Source: UBA4665 sp036388555 | GTDB taxonomy: Bacteria; Patescibacteriota; Saccharimonadia; Saccharimonadales; UBA4665 | DNA length: 64,000 nucleotides | NCBI GenBank assembly: GCA_036388555.1 | Contig: DASVRP010000009.1 | Coordinates: 26,473 to 90,472, forward strand | Direction of reading: 5' to 3' | In this document: positions 26,034-32,389 of the stretch, piece by piece | Layout of the letters: every line of letters begins with the position of its first letter | Numbering within the stretch: the first letter of the stretch is position 1 | Notes under the pieces: generated by a model | Database searches by the model: none | Seen by the model: the letters and a program-made list of their open reading frames with translations, nothing else | What the model was told of the DNA's origin: nothing | Translations under genes and position numbers: made by a program

Positions 26034-26432
26034 ATGACTAAAGCTCAGAAACTCACCATCATCGGCAGCGCAGTGCTCTGCGTGCTGCTGATCGGCGGTG
26101 CACTGCTGCTCAGCCAGCGCAAGGCCGCGCCGGAGCGGGCCTATGTTCCTCCAGCGCCGCCGCGCGATGTCAGCCGTGAAGAGCTAACCAAGTCAGATGG
26201 CCGGGATGGCCGGGCCTGCTTCGTGGCCGTAGATGGGACGGTATACAAGATCCAGGACTTCTCGCTGTGGCAACGCGGTGAACACAAACCTTCCAACGGT
26301 CTGGCCTACTGCGGGGCAGACCTGACCAAGGTTATCGAAGAGTCACCGCACGGGCGTAAGATACTGCAGCAATTGATCAAGGTCGGTCCGCTGAAGGCGC
26401 CAGCCGCTGCCAATGAAAAATCCGGGACGTAG
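26034..26432 (+). CDS. Anchored cytochrome b5-like heme-binding protein
   Basis: 132 residues: membrane anchor at about 6-26 (LTIIGSAVLCVLLIGGALLL), a Pro linker, then FVAVDGTVYKIQDFSLWQRGEHKP with the first likely heme-ligand His, and VIEESPHGRKIL with the second. This is the short bacterial cytochrome b5-like (heme/steroid-binding) type. It would face outside. Only 3 bases separate it from the upstream His/Cys-rich gene. Confidence 0.82.
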   Translation: MTKAQKLTIIGSAVLCVLLIGGALLLSQRKAAPERAYVPPAPPRDVSREELTKSDGRDGRACFVAVDGTVYKIQDFSLWQRGEHKPSNGLAYCGADLTKVIEESPHGRKILQQLIKVGPLKAPAAANEKSGT

Positions 26433-26451
26433 CTGCGCTTATCGGGTGGTA

Positions 26452-27423
26452 CTACTTCTTGTAGGCGGCTAGGACAGCGTCGGCGATGGCGCGCTGTCCG
26501 GAAGCGGTCGGGTGGAATGGAGCGGCGTCTGCCAGGCCCTGGATCCATGGGGAGCTGCTGCAGATGTCATGGCCGGTGAAATGAACCGGGGCGAACTTGA
26601 CGAATGGGTAGTCGCTGGCAGCAAGCCGGATAGTGTGGTTAAGCTCAGCCGTGGTGCGGGTGATCCACTGGATCTCGGCAGCTGTGACCTTGTTCGTCAG
26701 GCCCTCACAGGCGGGTGAGACAGGATTGTAATAGCCGGTGACGATGACGGTCGGTGGATTACCGTTACTGCGGTAGTTGATTGACTGAAAGGCATAATTC
26801 AGCTTGGTCCAGAGGATGCCGCGCAGGCCATAGACTGCTTTGTCGGTGCTGTCTGTCGCGCAGTTGGAGACGTAGCAGGCATTCAGGAAATCGGCCCAGC
26901 GGATGTCGTTGGCTCCGGCAGTGATGGTGATCAGGGTCGGCGTACCGGCGGCATAGGCGGCGGTCAGCTGGGCTGGGATGTTCGGGCCGTTGATGGATTG
27001 TTTAGTTACGAGGTCACCGGCGGTCGCGCTGCTGCATGCAACATGCACGAGGGGCAGCTTGGTCTGGCTGGAGACGCGCTTGGCATAGGCCTGACTGGAA
27101 CGCCCGCAGAGCGTGTCATTGCCCTTCGGGTTCGCTTTAGCGTCCAAGCCGATACCGGCGGCGACGGAATCGCCGAGAGCGGCGTAGATCTTGCGGTCGG
27201 ATGTAGCTTTGGCTGCCGGCTTGACCGTCGTCTCAGCCGGGGCTGTCGTCGTAGCCGAGGTGCCTGCGGATTCTTCGCTGCGTGAGCCGATGTTGAGATT
27301 TATACCGTCCCACAGACCGGACCAGATGGAATTGTCAGAGCTGGCGGCATGTGCCGGGCTGTAGGCGACAACGCCTCCGAGCAGCGTTGCGATAGCGGTG
27401 AGCGAAAGAAATATCCGTTTCAT
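26452..27423 (-). CDS. Secreted SGNH/GDSL hydrolase
   Basis: 323 residues with a signal peptide (cleavage after YSPAHA, about residue 26), a Ser/Thr/Ala linker to about 75, then block I ALGDSVAAG with the nucleophile Ser, block III GANDIRW and the C-terminal HPTASGQ with catalytic Asp-less His context as in actinobacterial lipase-like SGNH enzymes. Six Cys in the mature part could form three disulfides. Likely an esterase acting on lipid or polysaccharide esters outside the cell. AAAGGAGACAAC before the ATG is a strong ribosome-binding site. Confidence 0.92.
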   Translation of the reverse strand: MKRIFLSLTAIATLLGGVVAYSPAHAASSDNSIWSGLWDGINLNIGSRSEESAGTSATTTAPAETTVKPAAKATSDRKIYAALGDSVAAGIGLDAKANPKGNDTLCGRSSQAYAKRVSSQTKLPLVHVACSSATAGDLVTKQSINGPNIPAQLTAAYAAGTPTLITITAGANDIRWADFLNACYVSNCATDSTDKAVYGLRGILWTKLNYAFQSINYRSNGNPPTVIVTGYYNPVSPACEGLTNKVTAAEIQWITRTTAELNHTIRLAASDYPFVKFAPVHFTGHDICSSSPWIQGLADAAPFHPTASGQRAIADAVLAAYKK

Positions 27424-27482
27424 GTTGTCTCCTTTGTTTAGATTATTAGCCTATTACTGATGCAGTATGCCTGATTATTGTT

Positions 27483-27490
27483 ATTATACC
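27483..27490 (-). promoter_or_regulatory. -10 box for the SGNH hydrolase
   Basis: Read on the minus strand, GGTATAAT lies about 60 bases before the ATG at 27423. The leader carries the strong Shine-Dalgarno sequence. It faces away from the gene at 27530. Confidence 0.5.
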
Positions 27491-27529
27491 ATAAAATAAT
27501 TAACTTGAGCAGTGGGTTACTATATAACT

Positions 27530-27718
27530 ATGGCTTTAGAGATTTACGAAGATGAGACGGCTGAGCTGCCCTGCAAGGACAAGCTGGCTTTCGACACACA
27601 GCGCGAGGCGGCGTCGTCGGCCAATGTTGTGCAGTATCGCTACGGCAATGCGATGCACGTCTACCGCTGCCGCTTCTGCCAGCTGTGGCATCTGTCGAGC
27701 GGGCAGGGGGCTGACTGA
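27530..27718 (+). CDS. Small zinc-ribbon-like protein
   Basis: 62 residues from the ATG at 27530, ending YRCRFCQLWHLSSGQGAD. The CxxC plus nearby His, with two more Cys-free strands before it (VVQYRYGNAMHVY), looks like a half zinc site as in small actinobacterial zinc-ribbon proteins; an N-terminal Cys (ELPCKDK) could be another ligand. TACTAT (27518-27523) lies 6 bases before the ATG. Its TGA overlaps the ATG of the GH5 gene, so translation is probably coupled. Confidence 0.72.
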   Translation: MALEIYEDETAELPCKDKLAFDTQREAASSANVVQYRYGNAMHVYRCRFCQLWHLSSGQGAD

Positions 27719-28791
27719 TGTCCTGGCTCGATCTGCTGTGGTGGAATAAGCCCAAGGACATGAAGTCGCCGGCTGAACCGCTACGCGGTGTGAATCTCGG
27801 TGGCTGGCTGGTGTTAGAGAAATGGATCACGCCAAGCCTCTTCAAGGGGCTGTCGGCAGTGGATGAATATACGCTGTGCAGCACGGGCGGGCCGGCAATA
27901 CAGAGCGGGCTGCGGGCGCACCGCGACAGTTTCGTGACGCTGCGTGATTTCGAACTGCTCAAGCAGCATGGTATCGATGCCGTCAGGCTGCCGGTCGGAT
28001 ATTGGACTTTTGGAGATGAGCCGCCCTACTCATCGACCATCAGCTATGTCGACAAAGCCTTCGAGTGGGCGCGGCAGACCGGCATCGTCATATTGCTGGA
28101 CCTCCACGCCGCGCCCGGCTCTCAGAACGGCTGGGACCACAGTGGGCGGGCAGGGGCCTGTACCTGGGCCGATGACGAGCAGAACGTCGTCAGGACACTG
28201 GCCGTCGTCGCTAAGCTGGTCAAGCGCTATGGGCAGCATCCGTCACTGCTCGGTATCGAGCTGCTGAACGAGCCCAAATGGACATTGCCGCGCAAGAAGC
28301 TGCTGCGCTATTACGAGACGGCCTACCGGATCGTCCGGAAAGAATGCCCGCCGGAATGCTGGATCGTCTTCCACGACAGTTTCCGTCCCCGCCGCTGGAA
28401 GCACAAACTGCCGAAGGCGACGTTTCCTAATGCCTACATCGATACGCATCAATACCAGACGTTCAACGCCCGCGACAAGCGTCTCGACATGGCCGGTCAC
28501 ATGCGCAAGACATTCGGTAAGGTACGGCGTGACCTGGCGCGGATGAACCGCAGTCATCCGGTCGTCGTCGGGGAGTGGAGCGTGACACTCGACCCGCAAT
28601 CATTGCAGGGCTTGAACAGGTCACAGCGAGATGCGGCTAGCCGGGCTTATGGCGCCGCGCAGCTCATCGCATACGGATCCTGTGCCGCGTGGTTCTACTG
28701 GACGTACCGGACGGAGGACGGCGGTGTCTGGAGCTTCCGCGACTGTGTCGACCGGGGCTGGCTGCCGAACTTCGCCGATCTGCAAAGCTAG
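27718..28791 (+). CDS. Glycoside hydrolase family 5 enzyme (exo-beta-glucanase/cellulase-like)
   Basis: 357 residues forming a TIM barrel: RGVNLGGWLVLEKWITPSLF at the start, LDLHAAPGSQNGWDHSG, the acid/base Glu in IELLNEPKW (about residue 185) and the nucleophile Glu in PVVVGEWSV (about 284). The opening is like exo-1,3-beta-glucanases. No signal peptide is present, so it probably acts on imported oligosaccharides or leaves by another route. Translationally coupled (TGATG) to the small zinc-ribbon gene and followed by a strong terminator. Confidence 0.92.
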   Translation: MSWLDLLWWNKPKDMKSPAEPLRGVNLGGWLVLEKWITPSLFKGLSAVDEYTLCSTGGPAIQSGLRAHRDSFVTLRDFELLKQHGIDAVRLPVGYWTFGDEPPYSSTISYVDKAFEWARQTGIVILLDLHAAPGSQNGWDHSGRAGACTWADDEQNVVRTLAVVAKLVKRYGQHPSLLGIELLNEPKWTLPRKKLLRYYETAYRIVRKECPPECWIVFHDSFRPRRWKHKLPKATFPNAYIDTHQYQTFNARDKRLDMAGHMRKTFGKVRRDLARMNRSHPVVVGEWSVTLDPQSLQGLNRSQRDAASRAYGAAQLIAYGSCAAWFYWTYRTEDGGVWSFRDCVDRGWLPNFADLQS

Positions 28792-28800
28792 ACGGATACA

Positions 28801-28834
28801 AAAAAGACCGGGCGGAGTGCCCGGTCTTTCTCCG
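28801..28834. terminator. Bidirectional terminator
   Basis: AAAGACCGGGC pairs with GCCCGGTCTTT around the loop GGAGT, with A-rich and T-rich flanks. It lies between the converging GH5 and DUF4383 genes and can serve both. Confidence 0.9.
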
Positions 28835-28855
28835 ACTGACGGTTAGGTGCTGGAC

Positions 28856-29230
28856 CTAAGCGTGAGCGCGGTCTGCACCTTTGCCGAAGCCGAGGTACAG
28901 GAAAGCTGCAGACAGGATGAGGTGCAGGAAGTTGTCAGCGGTGTTCACGTGGAACAGGCCGAGTACCTGACCGCCATCACCGGCCAGGAAACCGAGGACG
29001 GTGACGAGGCCGTAAACGACGCCCATGACCTTGAAGAACAGGCGTGACCAGTCAGCGCGCTGTGATGCGATGACTGCTGCGAGTCCTGAGAGCAGGTGCA
29101 CGAAGTTGTGCGTGCCGTCTACCAGGAACAGGCCGAGAAGTTTGCCGTCAGGCGTGAATGCATCGACGAAGCCGAGAAGCCCGATGAGCAAGAACACGAT
29201 ACCTGTTGCGAGTGCTGCTTTTCTTAACAT
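28856..29230 (-). CDS. DUF4383-type four-TM membrane protein
   Basis: 124 residues, four hydrophobic segments (about 6-26, 38-60, 65-90, 98-117), with DGTHNFVHLLSGLAA and NTADNFLHLILSAAFL, the two repeated N-x-x-H-L motifs typical of this family. Function unknown in the literature I know. The start at 29230 is set by AAGGAGGAAATAGCA; the frame is open another 20 codons. A TATAAT for it lies at 29279-29284 and the palindrome CAAGCTTAGCTTG (29258-29270) is in its leader. Confidence 0.88.
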   Translation of the reverse strand: MLRKAALATGIVFLLIGLLGFVDAFTPDGKLLGLFLVDGTHNFVHLLSGLAAVIASQRADWSRLFFKVMGVVYGLVTVLGFLAGDGGQVLGLFHVNTADNFLHLILSAAFLYLGFGKGADRAHA

Positions 29231-29257
29231 TGCTATTTCCTCCTTGAATTTATTGTT

Positions 29258-29284
29258 CAAGCTTAGCTTGATGGCCTCATTATA
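29258..29284 (-). promoter_or_regulatory. Promoter and palindrome of the DUF4383 gene
   Basis: Minus-strand TATAAT at 29279-29284 and, just downstream of it, the palindrome CAAGCTTAGCTTG at 29258-29270, placed where a repressor would block early transcription. Confidence 0.5.
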
Positions 29285-29338
29285 TGCCATTTTTCGTATC
29301 GTTAAGTGATTTAATTAACAGCGCATATTTTGTGTATA

Positions 29339-29354
29339 GATATAAGCTTATATC
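29339..29354. promoter_or_regulatory. Candidate MarR operator
   Basis: GATATAAGCTTATATC is a perfect 16-base palindrome between the divergent DUF4383 and MarR genes, of the size MarR dimers bind. An 11-base half of it, AAGCTTATATC, recurs at 55805-55815. Confidence 0.55.
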
Positions 29355-29422
29355 ACGAGATTACTGTGATCTTTAGAACTATCTCTATGTAAAAGCTAAC
29401 AATGAGAGAGGGGGCATGACGT

Positions 29423-29869
29423 ATGACAAAACAACAGACCGCAGAAGTACTTTCATCGTACGGGGGTGCGGCACTTCAGCTTATAGCATTAAAGAAACTC
29501 CAGTCGCGTATCAAGACCATACTCGACGAATATGAACTGAATCTCACCCAATGGCTGATCATCAGCCGGCTCAGCGATATCCGTACGGGGCTGCGCACCA
29601 CTGATCTGGCCCGTTTCATGCATGTAGAAGTGCCGCTGATAACGATGATGTCACGGCCGCTGCGTAAACGGGGACTGATCGTCAGCGATGTCAAATCACC
29701 CGATAAGCGCGAGAAGCTGCTCAATGTGACCGGCAAGGCCAAGGATATTATCGCCGTCATCGAAAAACGCCTGCAGAAGCAGATCGCCAGCATGGCCAAG
29801 GACGTCTCGATGCAGGACCTGCAGACTTATTTCAAAGTGCTAAATTCGATGGTAGGTAGTCCGGCTTGA
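29423..29869 (+). CDS. MarR-family transcriptional regulator
   Basis: 148-residue winged-helix repressor. The pattern LTQWLIISRLSDIRTGLRTTDLARFMHVEVPLITMMSRPLRKRGLI covers helices 2-4 with the recognition helix, and SPDKREKLLNVTGKAKDII is the wing and the return helix. It is divergent from DUF4383 and 35 bases ahead of the trehalase gene. It probably represses one or both through the palindrome at 29339-29354; the ligand is unknown. Confidence 0.9.
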   Translation: MTKQQTAEVLSSYGGAALQLIALKKLQSRIKTILDEYELNLTQWLIISRLSDIRTGLRTTDLARFMHVEVPLITMMSRPLRKRGLIVSDVKSPDKREKLLNVTGKAKDIIAVIEKRLQKQIASMAKDVSMQDLQTYFKVLNSMVGSPA

Positions 29870-29904
29870 CGGGCCGGGGCTGTCCTATGGTAGGCTAAGT
29901 ACAT

Positions 29905-31203
29905 ATGTTACGAAGTGCCAAAGACCAAGCTATGCACATAGCGCACAAAGGGAAGAATTTCCTGACTGCAAGTAAGGATTCTGACATAACGCCGGACGAC
30001 GTCAAAATCGCCCGTGACTACATCAAGGCGTACTGGCCGAAGCTGGAGCGCTACCATCCGCAGGACGACGAAAGCCTGCTCGGCGTACCCAAACCGTACC
30101 TCGTCCCTTCGTACACCGAGGAAGCCGGTTTCGATTACAATGAGTTGTATTATTGGGACAGCTTCTTTATGGTGCAGGGCATGATCGACAAGGAGCATAA
30201 GGAGCTCGTCATGGGCATCCTTGAGGATCTGCTGACGCTGTTCGAGCGCTTCCGTGTCATCCCGAACGCATCACGCATGTATCTGATGGGCCGTTCGCAG
30301 CCGCCGTTCCTGACGACCTTCATCTTCGATGTCTACCAAGCGTATGATCCCGGCGAGGAGTGGCTTGCCCGAGCTATCGAGATCGCCAAAGAGGAATACG
30401 CCATCGTCTGGATGGGTGTGAAGAAGCCGAATGAGCGCCTGGTCCACAACGGCCTGTCGCGCTACTACGACATCAATTATCTCCACGATCTGGCTGAAGC
30501 CGAGAGCGGTTGGGACATGACGCCGCGCTTCGGCCGCAAGGCGCTCGATTACCTGCCGGTCGACCTGAACGCACTGCTCTATAAATACGAGATGGATTTT
30601 GCCCGTGCTGCCCGCATTTACGGCGACAAGCGCGATGCCATCCGCTGGGAGCAGGCAGCCGATGCCCGCAAACGTTCCATGAACGACCTCATGTGGGACA
30701 AGGTCCGCGGCTTATACTACGACTACAATTATAAGAAGGAACGCCGCGGCACGGTCAGTTCGCTGGCCAGCTTCTTCCCGATGTGGGCCGGCATGGTCAC
30801 CGAGGCCCAGGCCAAGCAGATGGTCCGCGCCCTCAAACGCTTCGAGAACAAGGGCGGCCTGGCCACGACCGACGCATTGCCGATCGGCCAGCAGCTGACA
30901 CCCGGCGCGCTACCGACGCAGTGGGCCTACCCGAACGGCTGGGCGCCGCTTCAGTTCGTCACCGTCAAAGCTCTTGAACGCTATGGCTACCACGCCGACG
31001 CCCGCCGCTGCGCCCTGAAGTGGCTCCGCAACAACCTTGACTGGTTCAACGCCCATGGCGTCTTCCTCGAAAAATATCATGTCGTCACTCCTGAAAAGCC
31101 GCCCGTCAAAGGTGTCTACCCGTCGCAGACCGGCTTCGGTTGGACCAATGCCGTCTTTGAACGCTTCTGCCAGGACTACGTCGATACGCCGGCCAAGAAA
31201 TAG
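29905..31203 (+). CDS. treF: Trehalase (glycoside hydrolase family 37)
   Basis: Hydrolyses trehalose to two glucose. 432 residues. Family signature regions are visible as GFDYNELYYWDSFFMVQGM (about 72-90) and PTQWAYPNGWAPLQF (about 336-350), with ERFRVIPNASRMYLMGRSQPPF between. No signal peptide, so it is the cytoplasmic type. TAGGCT (29891-29896) lies 8 bases before the ATG. Located after the MarR regulator; together with GH5 and the sugar dehydrogenase it supports sugar scavenging. The symbol treF is by function only. Confidence 0.92.
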   Translation: MLRSAKDQAMHIAHKGKNFLTASKDSDITPDDVKIARDYIKAYWPKLERYHPQDDESLLGVPKPYLVPSYTEEAGFDYNELYYWDSFFMVQGMIDKEHKELVMGILEDLLTLFERFRVIPNASRMYLMGRSQPPFLTTFIFDVYQAYDPGEEWLARAIEIAKEEYAIVWMGVKKPNERLVHNGLSRYYDINYLHDLAEAESGWDMTPRFGRKALDYLPVDLNALLYKYEMDFARAARIYGDKRDAIRWEQAADARKRSMNDLMWDKVRGLYYDYNYKKERRGTVSSLASFFPMWAGMVTEAQAKQMVRALKRFENKGGLATTDALPIGQQLTPGALPTQWAYPNGWAPLQFVTVKALERYGYHADARRCALKWLRNNLDWFNAHGVFLEKYHVVTPEKPPVKGVYPSQTGFGWTNAVFERFCQDYVDTPAKK

Positions 31204-31299
31204 CCCGTAATGCGTTGTGTAATATATTTAATCTCTCATATCAGTGATGGCGTCTATACTTACAGCTGATCAATAATCACGTAAACAAGGAGACGCATC

Positions 31300-31680
31300 A
31301 TGGCAGCAGACGCATATCTGAAAGTAGCGGCCGGGCAGTTGCAGCAGGCAGCCACCGAAGTCAAACGTGAAGCCGATGTCGCACGCGCCGAGGCGACGAA
31401 CTTCAAGCAGAAAGTAAGCGGAGATATCGTTTCCATGAAAGCACGGCTGAACGCCAAGGAATATGAGCGGGACCGCCGGCGCGACGAGCCACATGCCTAC
31501 GCGACGCTGAACCTCCAGGTGCAGCAGATCCAAAAGGAGATCCAGGAAAAACAGCAGGAGATGGATCAAAAGGTCTCTGAGGCCGAGCAGATCGCCCGCG
31601 GCAAAGAAGGCGCCATGCAGGGACTGAAGAGCCAGGCCTCGCAACTGCAGCAACAATCAGCCGATCCTAACCTCCGCTAG
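31300..31680 (+). CDS. Coiled-coil protein of unknown function
   Basis: 126 residues, almost fully helical with Gln/Glu/Lys-rich heptads (QQIQKEIQEKQQEMDQKVSEAEQIA shortened). No membrane segment or enzyme motif. AAGGAGACGCATC precedes the ATG and a TATACT box lies near 31255-31260. Possibly structural. Confidence 0.7.
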   Translation: MAADAYLKVAAGQLQQAATEVKREADVARAEATNFKQKVSGDIVSMKARLNAKEYERDRRRDEPHAYATLNLQVQQIQKEIQEKQQEMDQKVSEAEQIARGKEGAMQGLKSQASQLQQQSADPNLR

Positions 31681-31690
31681 CGTTATCGGT

Positions 31691-31696
31691 TATACT
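31691..31696 (+). promoter_or_regulatory. -10 box of leaderless Nudix gene
   Basis: TATACT, 6 bases before the ATG at 31703; it begins 10 bases after the preceding stop codon. Confidence 0.7.
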
Positions 31697-31702
31697 TACA
31701 GT

Positions 31703-32152
31703 ATGGATACACCTGACAGTACTTACACACCTGTACTGACCGTCCCGAGCCCGTTCTACCGGGTGACTGCCAAAGCCCTGATATTCGATCCCGACAACCG
31801 GCTGCTGGTCATCAGGAACCATAACGGCAATTGGGAGCTGCCAGGCGGCGGCTGGGAACATAATGAAGACTTTGAGACAGCCTTGTCACGTGAGATCGAT
31901 GAGGAACTGGGCGTCGGCATCAGTTCCGTCGGACCGATTCTGTTCACGTACCGTGGCGTCAATGTGAAGCGCGGCTTCATGACGCTGCGGCTGGTCGCGC
32001 CGGTCGAACTGGCCGACCTTACGTTCAAGCTCGGTGATGATATCGAGGGTGCTGAACTTGTGACATATGAAGCATTCCTCGAAATGGATTTCATGGCGGC
32101 GGAAGGCGATATCTCGCGCTACGCGGACAAAATCTGGCCTGGCCGGCCCTAA
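31703..32152 (+). CDS. Nudix hydrolase with intact active site
   Basis: 149 residues. The Nudix box is complete: GGGWEHNEDFETALSRE followed by IDEELGV (about residues 47-70), matching Gx5Ex7REUxEExGU. It would hydrolyse a nucleoside diphosphate derivative; the specific substrate cannot be told. Leaderless promoter directly upstream. An 8-base inverted repeat after its stop overlaps the tRNA-Phe promoter. Confidence 0.92.
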   Translation: MDTPDSTYTPVLTVPSPFYRVTAKALIFDPDNRLLVIRNHNGNWELPGGGWEHNEDFETALSREIDEELGVGISSVGPILFTYRGVNVKRGFMTLRLVAPVELADLTFKLGDDIEGAELVTYEAFLEMDFMAAEGDISRYADKIWPGRP

Positions 32153-32184
32153 CAGTTGAAAAAAAGGCTTCTCAACTGTAAAAT
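32152..32184 (+). promoter_or_regulatory. tRNA-Phe promoter overlapped by an inverted repeat
   Basis: TTGAAA (32156-32161) and TAAAAT (32179-32184) are 17 bases apart. ACAGTTGA (32152-32159) and TCAACTGT (32172-32179) form a perfect inverted repeat over both boxes; it could be the end of the Nudix transcript or an operator. Confidence 0.65.
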
Positions 32185-32195
32185 AGCCACAGTCC

Positions 32196-32271
32196 GGCTC
32201 TTTAGCTCAGTTGGTAGAGCAGCGGCCTGAAGAGCCGCGTGTCCCCAGTTCGAGTCTGGGAGGAGCCACCA
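32196..32271 (+). tRNA. tRNA-Phe(GAA)
   Basis: Acceptor GGCTCTT pairs with AGGAGCC; D-arm GCTC/GAGC; anticodon loop CTGAAGA (GAA) on stem GCGGC/GCCGC; T-loop TTCGAGT is canonical; CCA is encoded. 76 nt. Confidence 0.97.
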
Positions 32272-32278
32272 GATATGA

Positions 32279-32304
32279 CCCTGACAGTTGTCGGGGTTTT
32301 ATTT
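32279..32304 (+). terminator. Terminator of tRNA-Phe
   Basis: CCCTGACA pairs with TGTCGGGG (one G-U) and is followed by TTTTATTTT. Confidence 0.85.
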
Positions 32305-32348
32305 TACCATAAGCACTATTTACAAATGAGATTCATATGGTATTACTA

Positions 32349-32377
32349 TTGACATTAACGGCGTGAACTAGTTAAAT
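32349..32377 (+). promoter_or_regulatory. Promoter of the first copper-radical oxidase
   Basis: TTGACA (32349-32354) and TTAAAT (32372-32377), spacing 17. The start codon at 32390 is 12 bases after the -10, leaving almost no leader. Confidence 0.6.
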
Positions 32378-32389
32378 ATAACCACTATT

